The notes under the pieces are model-generated. The model saw only the letters and a list, made by a program, of their open reading frames with translations, ran no database searches and was not told where the DNA came from. Of a stretch of DNA of 64,000 nucleotides, positions 29,468-38,190 are shown one piece after another. This DNA comes from Desulfovibrionaceae bacterium (GTDB lineage: Bacteria; Desulfobacterota; Desulfovibrionia; Desulfovibrionales; Desulfovibrionaceae). Both the position numbers and the translations under genes were made by a program. Position 1 is the stretch's first letter. Every line of letters begins with the position of its first letter. Location: contig WRIL01000001.1 in NCBI GenBank assembly GCA_009782775.1, forward strand, positions 62,001-126,000, written 5' to 3'.

Positions 29468-30915
29468 CCGCACAAGACCTGCTGGCCGGAATAAAAACGC
29501 TCCTGAAGGGCAAAAAGGATGCCCCCGCCTTGCCCGACGGGGGGAGATCCGACCTCCTGCCCGGAGAACTGCCCTACACCAGAGCGCACATGGCGGCCTT
29601 TTCCCGCCTGCCCACGGCCCAGTCGCGCAGGCTCTCGGTCTGCATCATCGTCTTCGTGCTCTTCATGATCATCTGGGCGGCCCTGGCCTACGTGGATGAA
29701 GTGACCCACGCCGAAGGGCAGGTCATCGCCGCCCAGCGCCTACAGGCCATCCAGAACCTCGAAGGCGGCATCCTGAACGATCTCCTGGTGCGGGAAGGGC
29801 AGATTGTCGCCCAGGGAGACCTCCTGGCCAGGCTGGACAACGAAAGCGCGGCCAGCAGCTACCGCGACGCCCTGCACCGCGCCCTGGAGCACCAAGCTTC
29901 CATCCTGCGCCTGCGGGCGGAACTGGCGGACGAAGAGCCGGTTTTTCCCACAGACGCAGCTCGCTGGCTGAGCGGGCTTATGGACGCGAGCATCAGCGCG
30001 GATATTGAAAGCTGGGCCAAAAACGTTTTTGAGGACCAGACCGCGACCTGGCGGGCGCGCCAGGGGCAGCGCGAGGCCGAGCTGATGCTGTTGCGCGCCC
30101 AGCATGACCAAAGGAGGCATGAGCTGGAAGAACAGCGCGTGCGCCGCCGCCAACTCGAAGCCAACCTGGAGATCTCCCAGGAAAAGATACGGGTGATTAC
30201 CCCGCTGGCGGAAAGCGGCAGCTATTCCAAGGTGGATTTTCTGAACCTGCAAAGCCAGGTGATCTCTTTGCAAGGTGAACACGATTCCCTGCTGGCCTCT
30301 GAACCCAGGATCAGGGCGGCGGTGGAAGAGACGGAACGGCGCATCGCCTTCCGCGAGGCGGAACTGGCCACGGCCATGACCGATGAAATCAACCGCCGCC
30401 GCCTGGAACTCGCCTCCCTGCGCGAAACCTTGAGCGCCGGGGGCGACCGGGTCAGCCGGACGGAACTCTTCTCTCCGGTGCGCGGGGCCGTGCGCCAGAT
30501 TTACATCAATACCGTTGGCGGCGTGGTCAAGCCCGGAGAATCGATCATGGACATCGTGCCCCTGGAGGGCGCTCTACTGGTGGAAGCCAAGGTACGGCCA
30601 GCGGACGTGGCCTTCCTGGAAATAGGCCAGCCGGCCATGGTCAAAATCTCGGCCTATGACTTTTCAATTTACGGCGGCCTGCCCGGCAAGTTGGAACAAA
30701 TCAGCGCCGACACCATCGAGGATCGACGCGGCGAGGTCTTTTACCAGGTGCGGGTGCGCACCGAAAGCAACGCCATCGTTTACCAGGGAAAAGAACTGGA
30801 TATCATGCCCGGAATGCTCGCCACCGTGGACATCCTCCACGGCAAGAAAAGCATCCTGGACTATATCCTCAAACCCGTGCTCAAGGCCCGGCAGCGGGCC
30901 TTGCGGGAGAGGTGA
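29464..30915 (+). CDS. HlyD-family periplasmic adaptor (LapC-like)
   Basis: A 483-residue membrane-fusion protein that bridges the ABC transporter and the TolC-like channel. One membrane segment lies near residues 60-78 (LSVCIIVFVLFMIIWAALAY). Next comes the lipoyl half-motif HAEGQVIAAQRLQAIQNLEG, a long coiled coil (about 130-320), and the second half with FSPVRGAVRQIYINTVGGVV. The C terminus contains DIMPGMLATVDILHGKKSIL, typical of the HlyD family. The 3' end overlaps the convergent BMP-protein gene by 35 bases. No lapD or lapG follows. Confidence 0.92.
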   Translation: MTAQDLLAGIKTLLKGKKDAPALPDGGRSDLLPGELPYTRAHMAAFSRLPTAQSRRLSVCIIVFVLFMIIWAALAYVDEVTHAEGQVIAAQRLQAIQNLEGGILNDLLVREGQIVAQGDLLARLDNESAASSYRDALHRALEHQASILRLRAELADEEPVFPTDAARWLSGLMDASISADIESWAKNVFEDQTATWRARQGQREAELMLLRAQHDQRRHELEEQRVRRRQLEANLEISQEKIRVITPLAESGSYSKVDFLNLQSQVISLQGEHDSLLASEPRIRAAVEETERRIAFREAELATAMTDEINRRRLELASLRETLSAGGDRVSRTELFSPVRGAVRQIYINTVGGVVKPGESIMDIVPLEGALLVEAKVRPADVAFLEIGQPAMVKISAYDFSIYGGLPGKLEQISADTIEDRRGEVFYQVRVRTESNAIVYQGKELDIMPGMLATVDILHGKKSILDYILKPVLKARQRALRER

Positions 30916-32050
30916 GTTCGGCCACGTTGCGGTAGTACCAGTTTATGCCGCCGCTGATCTCCGCATCGGCAAAGCGTTGCCCCGGAACGCCGAAAACCCG
31001 CCCGTCATTGCTTTCCAGCTCCCCTTCGAAGATTGCGAATGCGCCGCTCTCGATGCTTTTGCGCGCTTCCTTCAGGGCCTCGGCCGCCCCTGCGGGCATA
31101 AGGCTTTCGTTGAACGGCGTCAGCCCCACTATGCCCTCGCGCAGACCGCCGAGGTAGGGAGCGGTGCTGAAAGCGCCGTCGATCACCCCGGCGACGAGGC
31201 CGGTGTAATAAACGTCCCAATGCCAGACCACCGAGGTAATGACGGTTTTCGCATCCTTGCGCATGTCGCTGTTATAGCCGATCCCCCATATCCCGCGCTC
31301 CCCGGAACTTTGCGCCGCGAGCTGGGGGTTGGGGGTGTCGCAGTGCTGGGCGATGACATCGCAACCGGCGGCGATCAGCGAACGCGCGGCCTCAAACTCG
31401 GCTTCCGGATGCACCCACCGATGGGTGACTTTCACGAGGATTTCGGCCTTGGGGTTGACCTTCTCCACCCCCAGGGCAAAGGCGTTAAGCCCGCTGGTGA
31501 CCTGGGTGTTCTCCATGCCCATGGCCGCCACATAACCAATCTTGCCGGTCGCGCTGCGCAGCCCGGCGATGATCCCGCTCAGGTAGCGCGCCTGGTAAAC
31601 GCGGCCGAAATAACTGGTGAGGTTGGAGCCGTTGCGCGCATCCGCGTAGAGCTGAGCGAAAACGACTTGCGGAAATTCGCCCGCCAGTTTTTGCGCTACC
31701 GTGGCATAGCCTTCAGCCGTGGCAATGATGATGTTGGCCCCCGCCGCAATGCACTCGCGCATCGCCTGTTCCGTGGCCGGAAGATCGCTGTCGGATATGC
31801 CGACCTTGCGGAGGATCTGGTTGTCGCGAAGCCCTATGGATTTTTGCATATCCCTGATGCCGCGGTCGTGGGCGTAGGTATATCCGCTGGTTTCGCCGAG
31901 CACGTCCGTCAGGTAGAGAATCCCTATTTTCACGTCTTCTTTGGCCAGCGGTCTTCCCGGCTCCCAGTTTCCCTTCTTTTCCGAAGCCAGGAACACGAAA
32001 AAAACTCCCACGATCAGCGCGACGCCCACAACGGCCAGAATCTTTCTCAT
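30881..32050 (-). CDS. BMP-family substrate-binding protein, membrane-anchored (copy 1)
   Basis: A 389-residue protein of the basic membrane protein (Med/TmpC) family, periplasmic binding proteins often used for nucleosides. It has an uncleaved-looking N-terminal anchor (ILAVVGVALIVGVFFVFLA) and no lipobox cysteine. The core contains DVKIGILYLTD, KIGYVAAMGMENTQVTSGLNAFA near residue 190 and DVIAQHCDTPNPQ. It is closely similar to the next gene along its full length. The C terminus (ELTSPARPAAGP) runs past the point where copy 2 ends and lies inside the antisense of the HlyD gene end. No permease or ATPase is near. Confidence 0.85.
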   Translation of the reverse strand: MRKILAVVGVALIVGVFFVFLASEKKGNWEPGRPLAKEDVKIGILYLTDVLGETSGYTYAHDRGIRDMQKSIGLRDNQILRKVGISDSDLPATEQAMRECIAAGANIIIATAEGYATVAQKLAGEFPQVVFAQLYADARNGSNLTSYFGRVYQARYLSGIIAGLRSATGKIGYVAAMGMENTQVTSGLNAFALGVEKVNPKAEILVKVTHRWVHPEAEFEAARSLIAAGCDVIAQHCDTPNPQLAAQSSGERGIWGIGYNSDMRKDAKTVITSVVWHWDVYYTGLVAGVIDGAFSTAPYLGGLREGIVGLTPFNESLMPAGAAEALKEARKSIESGAFAIFEGELESNDGRVFGVPGQRFADAEISGGINWYYRNVAELTSPARPAAGP

Positions 32051-32065
32051 CTTCGCCCTCCCATG

Positions 32066-33232
32066 TCATTCCAGCACGTTGCGATAGTACCAGTTCATGC
32101 CGCCCAAGATCTCCACGTCGTTGAGGCGCCTCCCGGTAGCGCCTATGATTCGCCCGTCGTTGGTCTCCATTCCCCCTTCAAAAATACCTTCATAACCGCT
32201 GCCGATTCTTTTTCTCGCGGCCGCGATCGAGCCCGCGCCCCCCGGAGGCAGCATCGACGCGTCAAGGGCCGTGAGGCCGACCATGCCGTCGCCCATATCA
32301 CCCATGTAGGGCGTGGTGGTGAAAGTGCCGTCAATGACGCTTTTGATCAGCCGCGTGTAGTACGTCCCCCAGTTCCAGACCACCGAGGCGATCACGGCCT
32401 TCGGGGCATCGTCTTTCATGTCGCTGTTATAGCCGATTCCCCACACCCCGGCCCGCTGCGCCTCGATCTGCGGGGCGGGCGTATCGCAGTGCTGGGCGAT
32501 CACGTCGCAGCCGGCGGCAATCAACGACTGCGCGGCCCGCGCTTCGTTTTCCGGGTCCAGCCAACTATTCAGCGCCCTGACATGAACCCTGGCCTCCGGG
32601 TTGACCGCCTCCACCCCAATGGCAAAGGCGTTGATCCCTATGGTCACTTCGCTGTTATCCTTCCCCATGGCCGCCACATATCCGATTTTGTTGGTGGCGG
32701 TCCGCAGCCCCGCGGCCATGCCGCTTAAATAGCGCGGCTGGTAGATACGCCCGAAATAATTGGTGAAATTAACGTCATTGTGCTTTATTCCGGAGGCATG
32801 CGCGAAGATGACGCCCGGATATTCGCCGGCCAGTTTTTCGCATATCGCCATGTGCTCCCAACTGGTCGCGATGATCACGTTGGCCCCCTGCTCAATGCAT
32901 TCGCGCATCGCCCCTTCGATGACCAAAGGGGCCGCGCCGGGCGCGCCAATCTTGCGGAGGATCTGGCTCTCGGCAAGGCCGACGGCCTCCCGCATCTCCC
33001 GGATTCCCAGGTCATGGGCATGGGCGTAGCCGCCGGAAGCGCCCTCCACCCCGGAAACGTGAATGACCCCTATTTTCACGAGATCTTTCGCCAGCGGCCT
33101 TCCCGGCCTCCAGGCCTTTTCCCGTAAACCGGGGGCAAACAGAAAAACGGCGGCGAACGCCAGAACGATAAAAGAGGCCAGGACAACGCCCCTGCGGCGC
33201 TGCCGCCAATACGACACCCAGGACAGCTTCAC
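32066..33232 (-). CDS. BMP-family substrate-binding protein, membrane-anchored (copy 2)
   Basis: A 388-residue paralogue of the previous gene, separated by 15 bp. The N terminus has a basic stretch (YWRQRRR) and one membrane segment (VVLASFIVLAFAAVFLFA), again with no lipobox. The core motifs IGVIHVSGVEG, KIGYVAAMGKDNSEVTIGIN and DVIAQHCDTPAPQ match copy 1. It ends NWYYRNVLE. The GTG at 33232 is chosen because GAGGAG lies about 9 bases upstream. It could bind nucleosides or related molecules; with no transporter present it may instead sense them or serve an exporter encoded elsewhere. Confidence 0.85.
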   Translation of the reverse strand: MKLSWVSYWRQRRRGVVLASFIVLAFAAVFLFAPGLREKAWRPGRPLAKDLVKIGVIHVSGVEGASGGYAHAHDLGIREMREAVGLAESQILRKIGAPGAAPLVIEGAMRECIEQGANVIIATSWEHMAICEKLAGEYPGVIFAHASGIKHNDVNFTNYFGRIYQPRYLSGMAAGLRTATNKIGYVAAMGKDNSEVTIGINAFAIGVEAVNPEARVHVRALNSWLDPENEARAAQSLIAAGCDVIAQHCDTPAPQIEAQRAGVWGIGYNSDMKDDAPKAVIASVVWNWGTYYTRLIKSVIDGTFTTTPYMGDMGDGMVGLTALDASMLPPGGAGSIAAARKRIGSGYEGIFEGGMETNDGRIIGATGRRLNDVEILGGMNWYYRNVLE

Positions 33233-33310
33233 GGCATTTTCTCCTCTGATGAGTGTTTAATAATCTAATCAATTGGACAACAAGCACAAGTGAAAAATGG
33301 CCGTGCCCCA

Positions 33311-33421
33311 GTTTTGGCGGGAACGCCGCAGACGATGGAAAACAGGCGACTGGCCATGCATGGCCAAGGCCGAGGGGTGTGGCGCAGAATCGGGCGATTA
33401 GCTGCGAGAACGCGCCAAAAC
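33311..33421. repeat. Palindromic intergenic element bounded by 9-bp inverted repeats
   Basis: GTTTTGGCG at 33311-33319 and CGCCAAAAC at 33413-33421 bound a 111-bp segment. In its middle is a perfect 16-bp palindrome, TGGCCATGCATGGCCA at 33351-33366. This could be a dispersed non-coding repeat, a structured RNA, or the trace of a small mobile element. Only one copy is present in the window. Confidence 0.5.
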
Positions 33422-33481
33422 CCTGACCAGCCCAAGCCTTTATTCATATAACAACTTATAACCAGTGCCTTTTATTATTGA

Positions 33482-33497
33482 TGGAATGTTTTTTGCA
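33482..33497 (+). promoter_or_regulatory. Candidate sigma-54 promoter (-24/-12) before the lytic transglycosylase
   Basis: TGGAATGTTTTTTGCA matches the consensus TGGCACG-N4-TTGCW with GG and GC exactly 10 bases apart. It differs at only the last base from the element at 48979-48994 on the other strand. The predicted start near 33508 lies directly at the annotated ATG (33509), so either the mRNA is leaderless, translation starts further in, or the match is chance. Confidence 0.45.
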
Positions 33498-33508
33498 TAA
33501 AATTTTCC

Positions 33509-34690
33509 ATGAAACAACCTGCCACTGAAAACCAGAACCCGTTCAGCGCGGCGGAAACCTTTTGGAAACGCTGCCTTTTGTTCTTCCTCCCCGCCTTCTG
33601 CCTGGGAGCCGCCGGCCTCGGCTTCATGATCCTCCCGGACATGGGAGAGTCTGAAAGGCGTCCTTCGAGGCAGGCAGGCAAAAATGACGCGCGGACAAAA
33701 GAACCCGCCGCGCGGGGCCGCCCTCTGTCCGGCCAATACGGCCAGTCCGGCTGGCAGGTCAACGGAATTTTTGACGACCTCATGGACCTGGTGCTCGTTT
33801 CTTCCCCCAACCCGAAAAGCGCGGGCGGAACGGACTGGATCGCCTCCGGCTCCCTGCTGGGGGTGAGCCAGGGGCGGATCATCCTGCGCGGAATCCGGGA
33901 AGATCGCCTTCTGTCCGAAGAAGCCGGACTGGCGGATCTCGCCTTGCGCCCGGAGGACGACCTCGCCGCGATCGCCGCCGGCGGGCGGCATCCTGAAGGA
34001 CTGCTGGCCCGGACGGAAGATCCTGACGGAAACGATGAAAACCACCTGCCCTTTATAAAGACGGACAAGGACGCCGCCCTTTGCCTCTCGGACCGCCTGG
34101 AAAAAGCCTCCTGGTTCGAGTTGACCAGACTTTTCCCCACGGCCAAAGCCCCGAGGAGAACCCCCGCCAAGTACAGCACCCACGTGGAAGGCTTCGCCCG
34201 GCGCTACGCCCTGCCGCCCAACCTGATTTACGCCATCATGGAGGTGGAGAGCAATTTCAACCCCATGGCGATCAGCCGCAACCAGGCCATGGGGCTGATG
34301 CAGGTCGTGCCGCATACCGCCGGGGAGGATGTCCATGCCTACCTGTACGGGCGGAACCGGAAGGCCCTGGAGATAGAAGAACTCTTTTCCCCGGAAAAAA
34401 ACATCCAGTACGGGATTGTCTATCTGCACCTCCTGAACCGACGCCACTTCCGCGAGGTAAAAAACCCGGCCTCGCGGGAGATGTGCGTCATCGCCGCCTA
34501 TAACTGCGGCCCTTCCAACCTCCTGCGCCTCTTCCACCCTGAACGCGGAGAGGCCCTGGCGCAGATCAACCGGCTCTCTTCAGACGAGCTTTACCGCCGC
34601 CTGACCCTGGAACTGCCCTCGCGGGAAAACCGGGAATACCTGCCCAAGGTACTGGCCGCGCGCAACAGTCTCATGCGGGGCAGTTACTGA
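33509..34690 (+). CDS. Membrane-anchored lytic transglycosylase (MltC-like SLT domain)
   Basis: A 393-residue murein-cleaving enzyme. An N-terminal membrane segment (CLLFFLPAFCLGAAGLGFMI) would anchor it in the periplasm. Residues ~70-215 form a variable domain, and the SLT domain begins near 225. It contains ALPPNLIYAIMEVESNFNPM with the catalytic Glu, then AMGLMQVVPHTAG and NIQYGIVYLHLL, and the AAYNCGPSNLLR motif. The layout matches MltC/EmtA. The ATG at 33509 has no clear ribosome site and sits where the sigma-54-like promoter would start transcription; a later start is possible. Confidence 0.86.
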   Translation: MKQPATENQNPFSAAETFWKRCLLFFLPAFCLGAAGLGFMILPDMGESERRPSRQAGKNDARTKEPAARGRPLSGQYGQSGWQVNGIFDDLMDLVLVSSPNPKSAGGTDWIASGSLLGVSQGRIILRGIREDRLLSEEAGLADLALRPEDDLAAIAAGGRHPEGLLARTEDPDGNDENHLPFIKTDKDAALCLSDRLEKASWFELTRLFPTAKAPRRTPAKYSTHVEGFARRYALPPNLIYAIMEVESNFNPMAISRNQAMGLMQVVPHTAGEDVHAYLYGRNRKALEIEELFSPEKNIQYGIVYLHLLNRRHFREVKNPASREMCVIAAYNCGPSNLLRLFHPERGEALAQINRLSSDELYRRLTLELPSRENREYLPKVLAARNSLMRGSY

Positions 34691-34863
34691 GAAAACCAGC
34701 GCCCGGCGGGCAAATGCCGCCGGCAACCCCCTGTTGTGACAAACTCCGCAACTGATGCCTCGCTCAAAGCCTCGGCGGAAGAAATACGGTATCGGGTTTT
34801 CCTTGACTTAGCCTTGCTCACGGGTCAGAATTGAAGATTGCACATCTGACGCGGGAGACTCCC
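34691..34863 (+). other. Intergenic region upstream of ileS with weak hairpin
   Basis: A 7-bp stem (34703-34709 with 34717-34723) lies just after the transglycosylase stop but has no T-run. I looked for a T-box leader and saw none of its conserved elements. GGGAG at 34853-34857 is the ileS ribosome site. Confidence 0.4.
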
Positions 34864-37677
34864 ATGCCTGACTATAAACATACCTTGAACCTGCCCCAGA
34901 CCGCCTTCCCCATGAAAGCGAACCTGGCCCAGCGCGAGCCGGCCACGCTGAAATTCTGGGCCGAAGCCGGGGCCTACGCCGCCATGGTGCGGGCCAGCGG
35001 CCGGAACGGTTCCTATATACTGCATGACGGCCCGCCCTATGCCAACGGGAATATCCACCTGGGGACGGCCCTGAACAAGATCCTCAAGGATATCATCATC
35101 AAGTCGCGCAACCTGGACGGACAGGCCGCCCCCTATGTCCCCGGCTGGGACTGCCACGGCCTGCCCATCGAACACAAGGTGGAGACGGAGCTGGCCGCCG
35201 CCAAGAAAGACCTGCCCCCCCAGACGGTGCGCAAGATCTGCCGCCAGTACGCGGAAAAATGGATCAAGGTGCAGCGCGAGGAATTTAAGCGCCTGGGCGT
35301 CTTCGGCGAATGGGAAAAACCCTACCTTTCCATGCACCCGGAATATGAGGCGACCACAGCCCGCGAACTGGCCGGTTTCATGCGCCAGGGCTCGGTGCAA
35401 CGCAACAAGAAGCCGGTGCATTGGTGCTCCTCCTGCCGCACGGCCCTGGCCGAGGCCGAGGTGGAATACCGGGACCATTCCTCGCCCTCCGTTTATGTGC
35501 GCTTCCCCCTGAACGACCAGGATCTGGCCCGGCGCATCCCCCGGGCGAACCCCGCGAAGGCCTGGGTAATCATCTGGACCACCACCCCCTGGACCCTCCC
35601 CGCCAACCTGGCCGTGGCCCTGAATCCTGAATATGAATACGTCCTCGCGCGGGTGGAGGGACAAGAATACCTGCTGGCCAAAGACCTCCTGGAAAGCTGC
35701 GCCCGGACCCTGGGCTGGAGGGATCCGGAAATCCTGGGCGGATGCCGGGGTGAGGAACTGGAAGGGCTAAAGGCCCGCCATCCTTTTTACGACCGGGAAT
35801 CACTCCTGATCATGGGCCGGCACGTCACCCTGGAGGCCGGAACCGGCGCGGTGCATACCGCCCCCGGCCACGGGCGCGAGGACTACGATGCCGGCATAAA
35901 GTACGGCCTGGAGGTTCTTTCTCCCGTAGACGATGCCGGGCGCTTTTACGAGAACCTGCCTTTTTTCGGCGGTCTGCATGTTTTCGACGCCAACCCCCAG
36001 GTCATCTCCAAGCTGGAGGAAAAAGGCGCGCTCCTGCAACATACCCGGATCTCCCACGCCTACCCCCACTGCTGGCGCTGTAAAAACCCGGTCTTTTTCC
36101 GGGCCACCACCCAATGGTTCATCAGCATGGAGCATAACGGCCTGCGGGAGCGGACCCTTAAAACCATCCGCGGAGAGGTGCGCTGGGTTCCGGCCTGGGG
36201 CATGGATCGCATTTACAGCATGATCGAAAACCGCCCGGACTGGTGCATCTCGCGCCAGCGCATCTGGGGGGTGCCCATCCTGGCCCTGCTCTGCGAAAAA
36301 TGCGGACACGCCTGGCATGACCCGGACTGGAGCGAAGCCGTGGCCGACCGCTTCGCCGCCCACCCCACCGGCTGTGATTACTGGTTTGAGACCTCGGTGG
36401 AGGAAATCCTCCCCCCCGGCCTCCGTTGCCCGGATTGCGGGGCCACGTCCTGGAAAAAAGAGAGCGACATCCTGGACGTCTGGTTCGATTCCGGCACAAG
36501 TTGGGCGGCAGTCCTTGAGAAACGCCAGGAATGCGCCTACCCCTCGGATCTCTACCTGGAAGGCACGGACCAGCACCGCGGCTGGTTCCACAGCTCCCTG
36601 CTGGCCTCGGTGGGCCTGCGCGGCCTCCCGCCCTACAAATCCGTGCTCACCCACGGTTATGTGGTGGACGGCGCTGGCAGAAAAATGTCCAAATCCGAAG
36701 GCAACATCATCTCCCCCCAGGAGATCATCGCCAAATACGGGGCTGAAATCCTGCGCCTCTGGGCCTCTTCCGTGGATTACCGCGAGGATATCCGCTATTC
36801 GGACGAGATCATCAGCCGCCAGGTGGACGCCTACCGCCGCATCCGCAACACCTGCCGCTACCTCCTGGGCAACCTGCACGACTTCAGCCCGGAACAGGCC
36901 CTCTCCCCCGGCGAGATGGACCCCCTGGACCTCTACGCCCTGGAAAGCGCCCGCCTGACCCATGAACGCATCCAGGAGGCCTACCGGGAATTCGAGTTCC
37001 ACCGTGTCTTCCACAGCCTGCACAATTTCTGCGTCACCGATCTTTCGGCTTTTTACCTGGATATTCTCAAAGACCGCTTATACTCCTACGCCCCGCAAAG
37101 CCGGGAACGCCGCTCGGCCCAGACGGCCCTGCGCCAAATACTGCTCCTGCTGGCGCGGGACATGGCTCCAGTGCTTTCCTTCACCGCCGAGGAGGTCTTC
37201 CAGAGCCTGCCCGCGGCCCTGCGGCCGGACTGCCCCACGGTCTTCGCCATGCCGGAGCCGGAACTGCCCTCCGCCTTCCTGGGAACGGAAGAACGCGCCG
37301 CCTGGGAGACCCTGCTCAAGACGCGCGCCCTGGTCACCTCCGCCATTGAACCCCTGCGCCAAAGCGGCCTGGTGGGACATTCCCTGGATACCTCGGTCAC
37401 GCTTTATGTCGCGGAGGAACTGGGGCAAACCCTGCGCTCCCTGCGCGCCGACCTGCGGGCCGTGTTCATCATTTCGCAACTGGAGCTGAAGCCCCTGGCC
37501 GAGGCCCCGGCCGAGGCCCAGCCCCAGGCGGACCTGCCCGGTCTGAAAATCGGCGTGAGCCGGGCCAAGGGAGCCAAGTGCGCCCGGTGCTGGGTTTACA
37601 ACGAGGATTTGGAAAATGGGGAACACCCGGAAATCTGCCCGCGTTGCGCCAAGGCGCTACGGGAGATGGGGCTCTGA
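34864..37677 (+). CDS. ileS: Isoleucyl-tRNA synthetase
   Basis: A 937-residue class I synthetase charging tRNA-Ile and editing valine. The HIGH motif is in [15 protein letters not shown] near residues 60-74, and the KMSKS loop is [10 protein letters not shown] near residue 610. The CP1 editing domain contains [15 protein letters not shown]-terminal zinc site is visible as CARCWVYN and CPRCAKAL. This is the bacterial type 1 IleS. I chose the ATG at 34864 because GGGAG lies seven bases upstream. The stop codon overlaps the lspA start codon, a common ileS-lspA order. Confidence 0.96.
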   Translation: MPDYKHTLNLPQTAFPMKANLAQREPATLKFWAEAGAYAAMVRASGRNGSYILHDGPPYANGNIHLGTALNKILKDIIIKSRNLDGQAAPYVPGWDCHGLPIEHKVETELAAAKKDLPPQTVRKICRQYAEKWIKVQREEFKRLGVFGEWEKPYLSMHPEYEATTARELAGFMRQGSVQRNKKPVHWCSSCRTALAEAEVEYRDHSSPSVYVRFPLNDQDLARRIPRANPAKAWVIIWTTTPWTLPANLAVALNPEYEYVLARVEGQEYLLAKDLLESCARTLGWRDPEILGGCRGEELEGLKARHPFYDRESLLIMGRHVTLEAGTGAVHTAPGHGREDYDAGIKYGLEVLSPVDDAGRFYENLPFFGGLHVFDANPQVISKLEEKGALLQHTRISHAYPHCWRCKNPVFFRATTQWFISMEHNGLRERTLKTIRGEVRWVPAWGMDRIYSMIENRPDWCISRQRIWGVPILALLCEKCGHAWHDPDWSEAVADRFAAHPTGCDYWFETSVEEILPPGLRCPDCGATSWKKESDILDVWFDSGTSWAAVLEKRQECAYPSDLYLEGTDQHRGWFHSSLLASVGLRGLPPYKSVLTHGYVVDGAGRKMSKSEGNIISPQEIIAKYGAEILRLWASSVDYREDIRYSDEIISRQVDAYRRIRNTCRYLLGNLHDFSPEQALSPGEMDPLDLYALESARLTHERIQEAYREFEFHRVFHSLHNFCVTDLSAFYLDILKDRLYSYAPQSRERRSAQTALRQILLLLARDMAPVLSFTAEEVFQSLPAALRPDCPTVFAMPEPELPSAFLGTEERAAWETLLKTRALVTSAIEPLRQSGLVGHSLDTSVTLYVAEELGQTLRSLRADLRAVFIISQLELKPLAEAPAEAQPQADLPGLKIGVSRAKGAKCARCWVYNEDLENGEHPEICPRCAKALREMGL

Positions 37678-38159
37678 TGTGGAGACGCTACCTCGTCCCC
37701 CTGACCCTGGCCGTGATCCTGGCCGCGGTGGATCAATGGACCAAGACGGCGGTAAGCGCGTACATCCCGCTGAACCGCAGCCTCACGGTTATTGACGGTT
37801 TTTTCAACCTGGTGCTGGTGCATAACCGGGGGGCGGCCTTCGGTTTTCTGAACCGGGCGGACATCGCCTGGCAGGTCTGGCTTTTTTCCGCCTTTACCCT
37901 GCTGGCGACGGTGATCATCCTGCTGATGATCCGCCAACTGCGCGATCCTTCCTGGTTCAGCCTAAGCGCTTTCGGGGCCATGCTCGGCGGGGCCGCCGGC
38001 AACCTCATTGACCGCCTGCGCTTCAGGCATGTCGTCGATTTCCTGGATTTCCACCTGGGCGGATACCACTGGCCGGCCTTCAACGTGGCGGATATCGCCA
38101 TTTGCTGCGGGGTCTTCGCCTTTGCTCTGCTGACCCTCTTTCCCCGGCATTTCAGATAA
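37677..38159 (+). CDS. lspA: Lipoprotein signal peptidase (signal peptidase II)
   Basis: LspA cleaves the signal peptide of prolipoproteins after the lipobox cysteine is diacylated. The 160-residue protein has four membrane segments. The two catalytic aspartates are visible in GNLIDRLRF and FNVADIAI, with the preceding VHNRGAAFGFL loop. The ATG at 37677 shares its A with the ileS stop codon, so the two are coupled. It converges on cheV with a 15-base gap. Confidence 0.96.
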   Translation: MWRRYLVPLTLAVILAAVDQWTKTAVSAYIPLNRSLTVIDGFFNLVLVHNRGAAFGFLNRADIAWQVWLFSAFTLLATVIILLMIRQLRDPSWFSLSAFGAMLGGAAGNLIDRLRFRHVVDFLDFHLGGYHWPAFNVADIAICCGVFAFALLTLFPRHFR

Positions 38160-38190
38160 TAAATCCCCCCCGGCTCAACCGTGCGGGAGG
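38157..38190 (-). terminator. Candidate terminator of cheV
   Basis: On the minus strand, CCTCCC and CGG arms pair with CCG and GGGGGG around a 5-base loop, followed by GATTTATTAT. The stem includes an internal 3-base bulge and the cheV stop codon. It overlaps the 3' end of lspA. Confidence 0.4.

Larger units (their letters stand above)
33233..33508. other. Intergenic region with palindromic element
   Basis: 276 bp between divergent genes. It contains the inverted-repeat element described separately, AT-rich flanks, and a -24/-12-like element facing the lytic transglycosylase gene. A short open frame on the minus strand (33265-33447) looks non-coding. Confidence 0.6.

Noticed and set aside
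30656-32728. 690-codon open frame on the + strand
   Set aside because: It runs antisense to both BMP genes and partly over the HlyD gene; no recognisable motif and unnatural composition.
33265-33447. 60-codon minus-strand frame in the palindromic element
   Set aside because: It spans the inverted-repeat element, has no ribosome site, and the Cys/Trp/Pro-rich product matches no family I know.
34691-34863. T-box leader before ileS
   Set aside because: No T-box sequence, specifier loop or terminator/antiterminator pair was seen.
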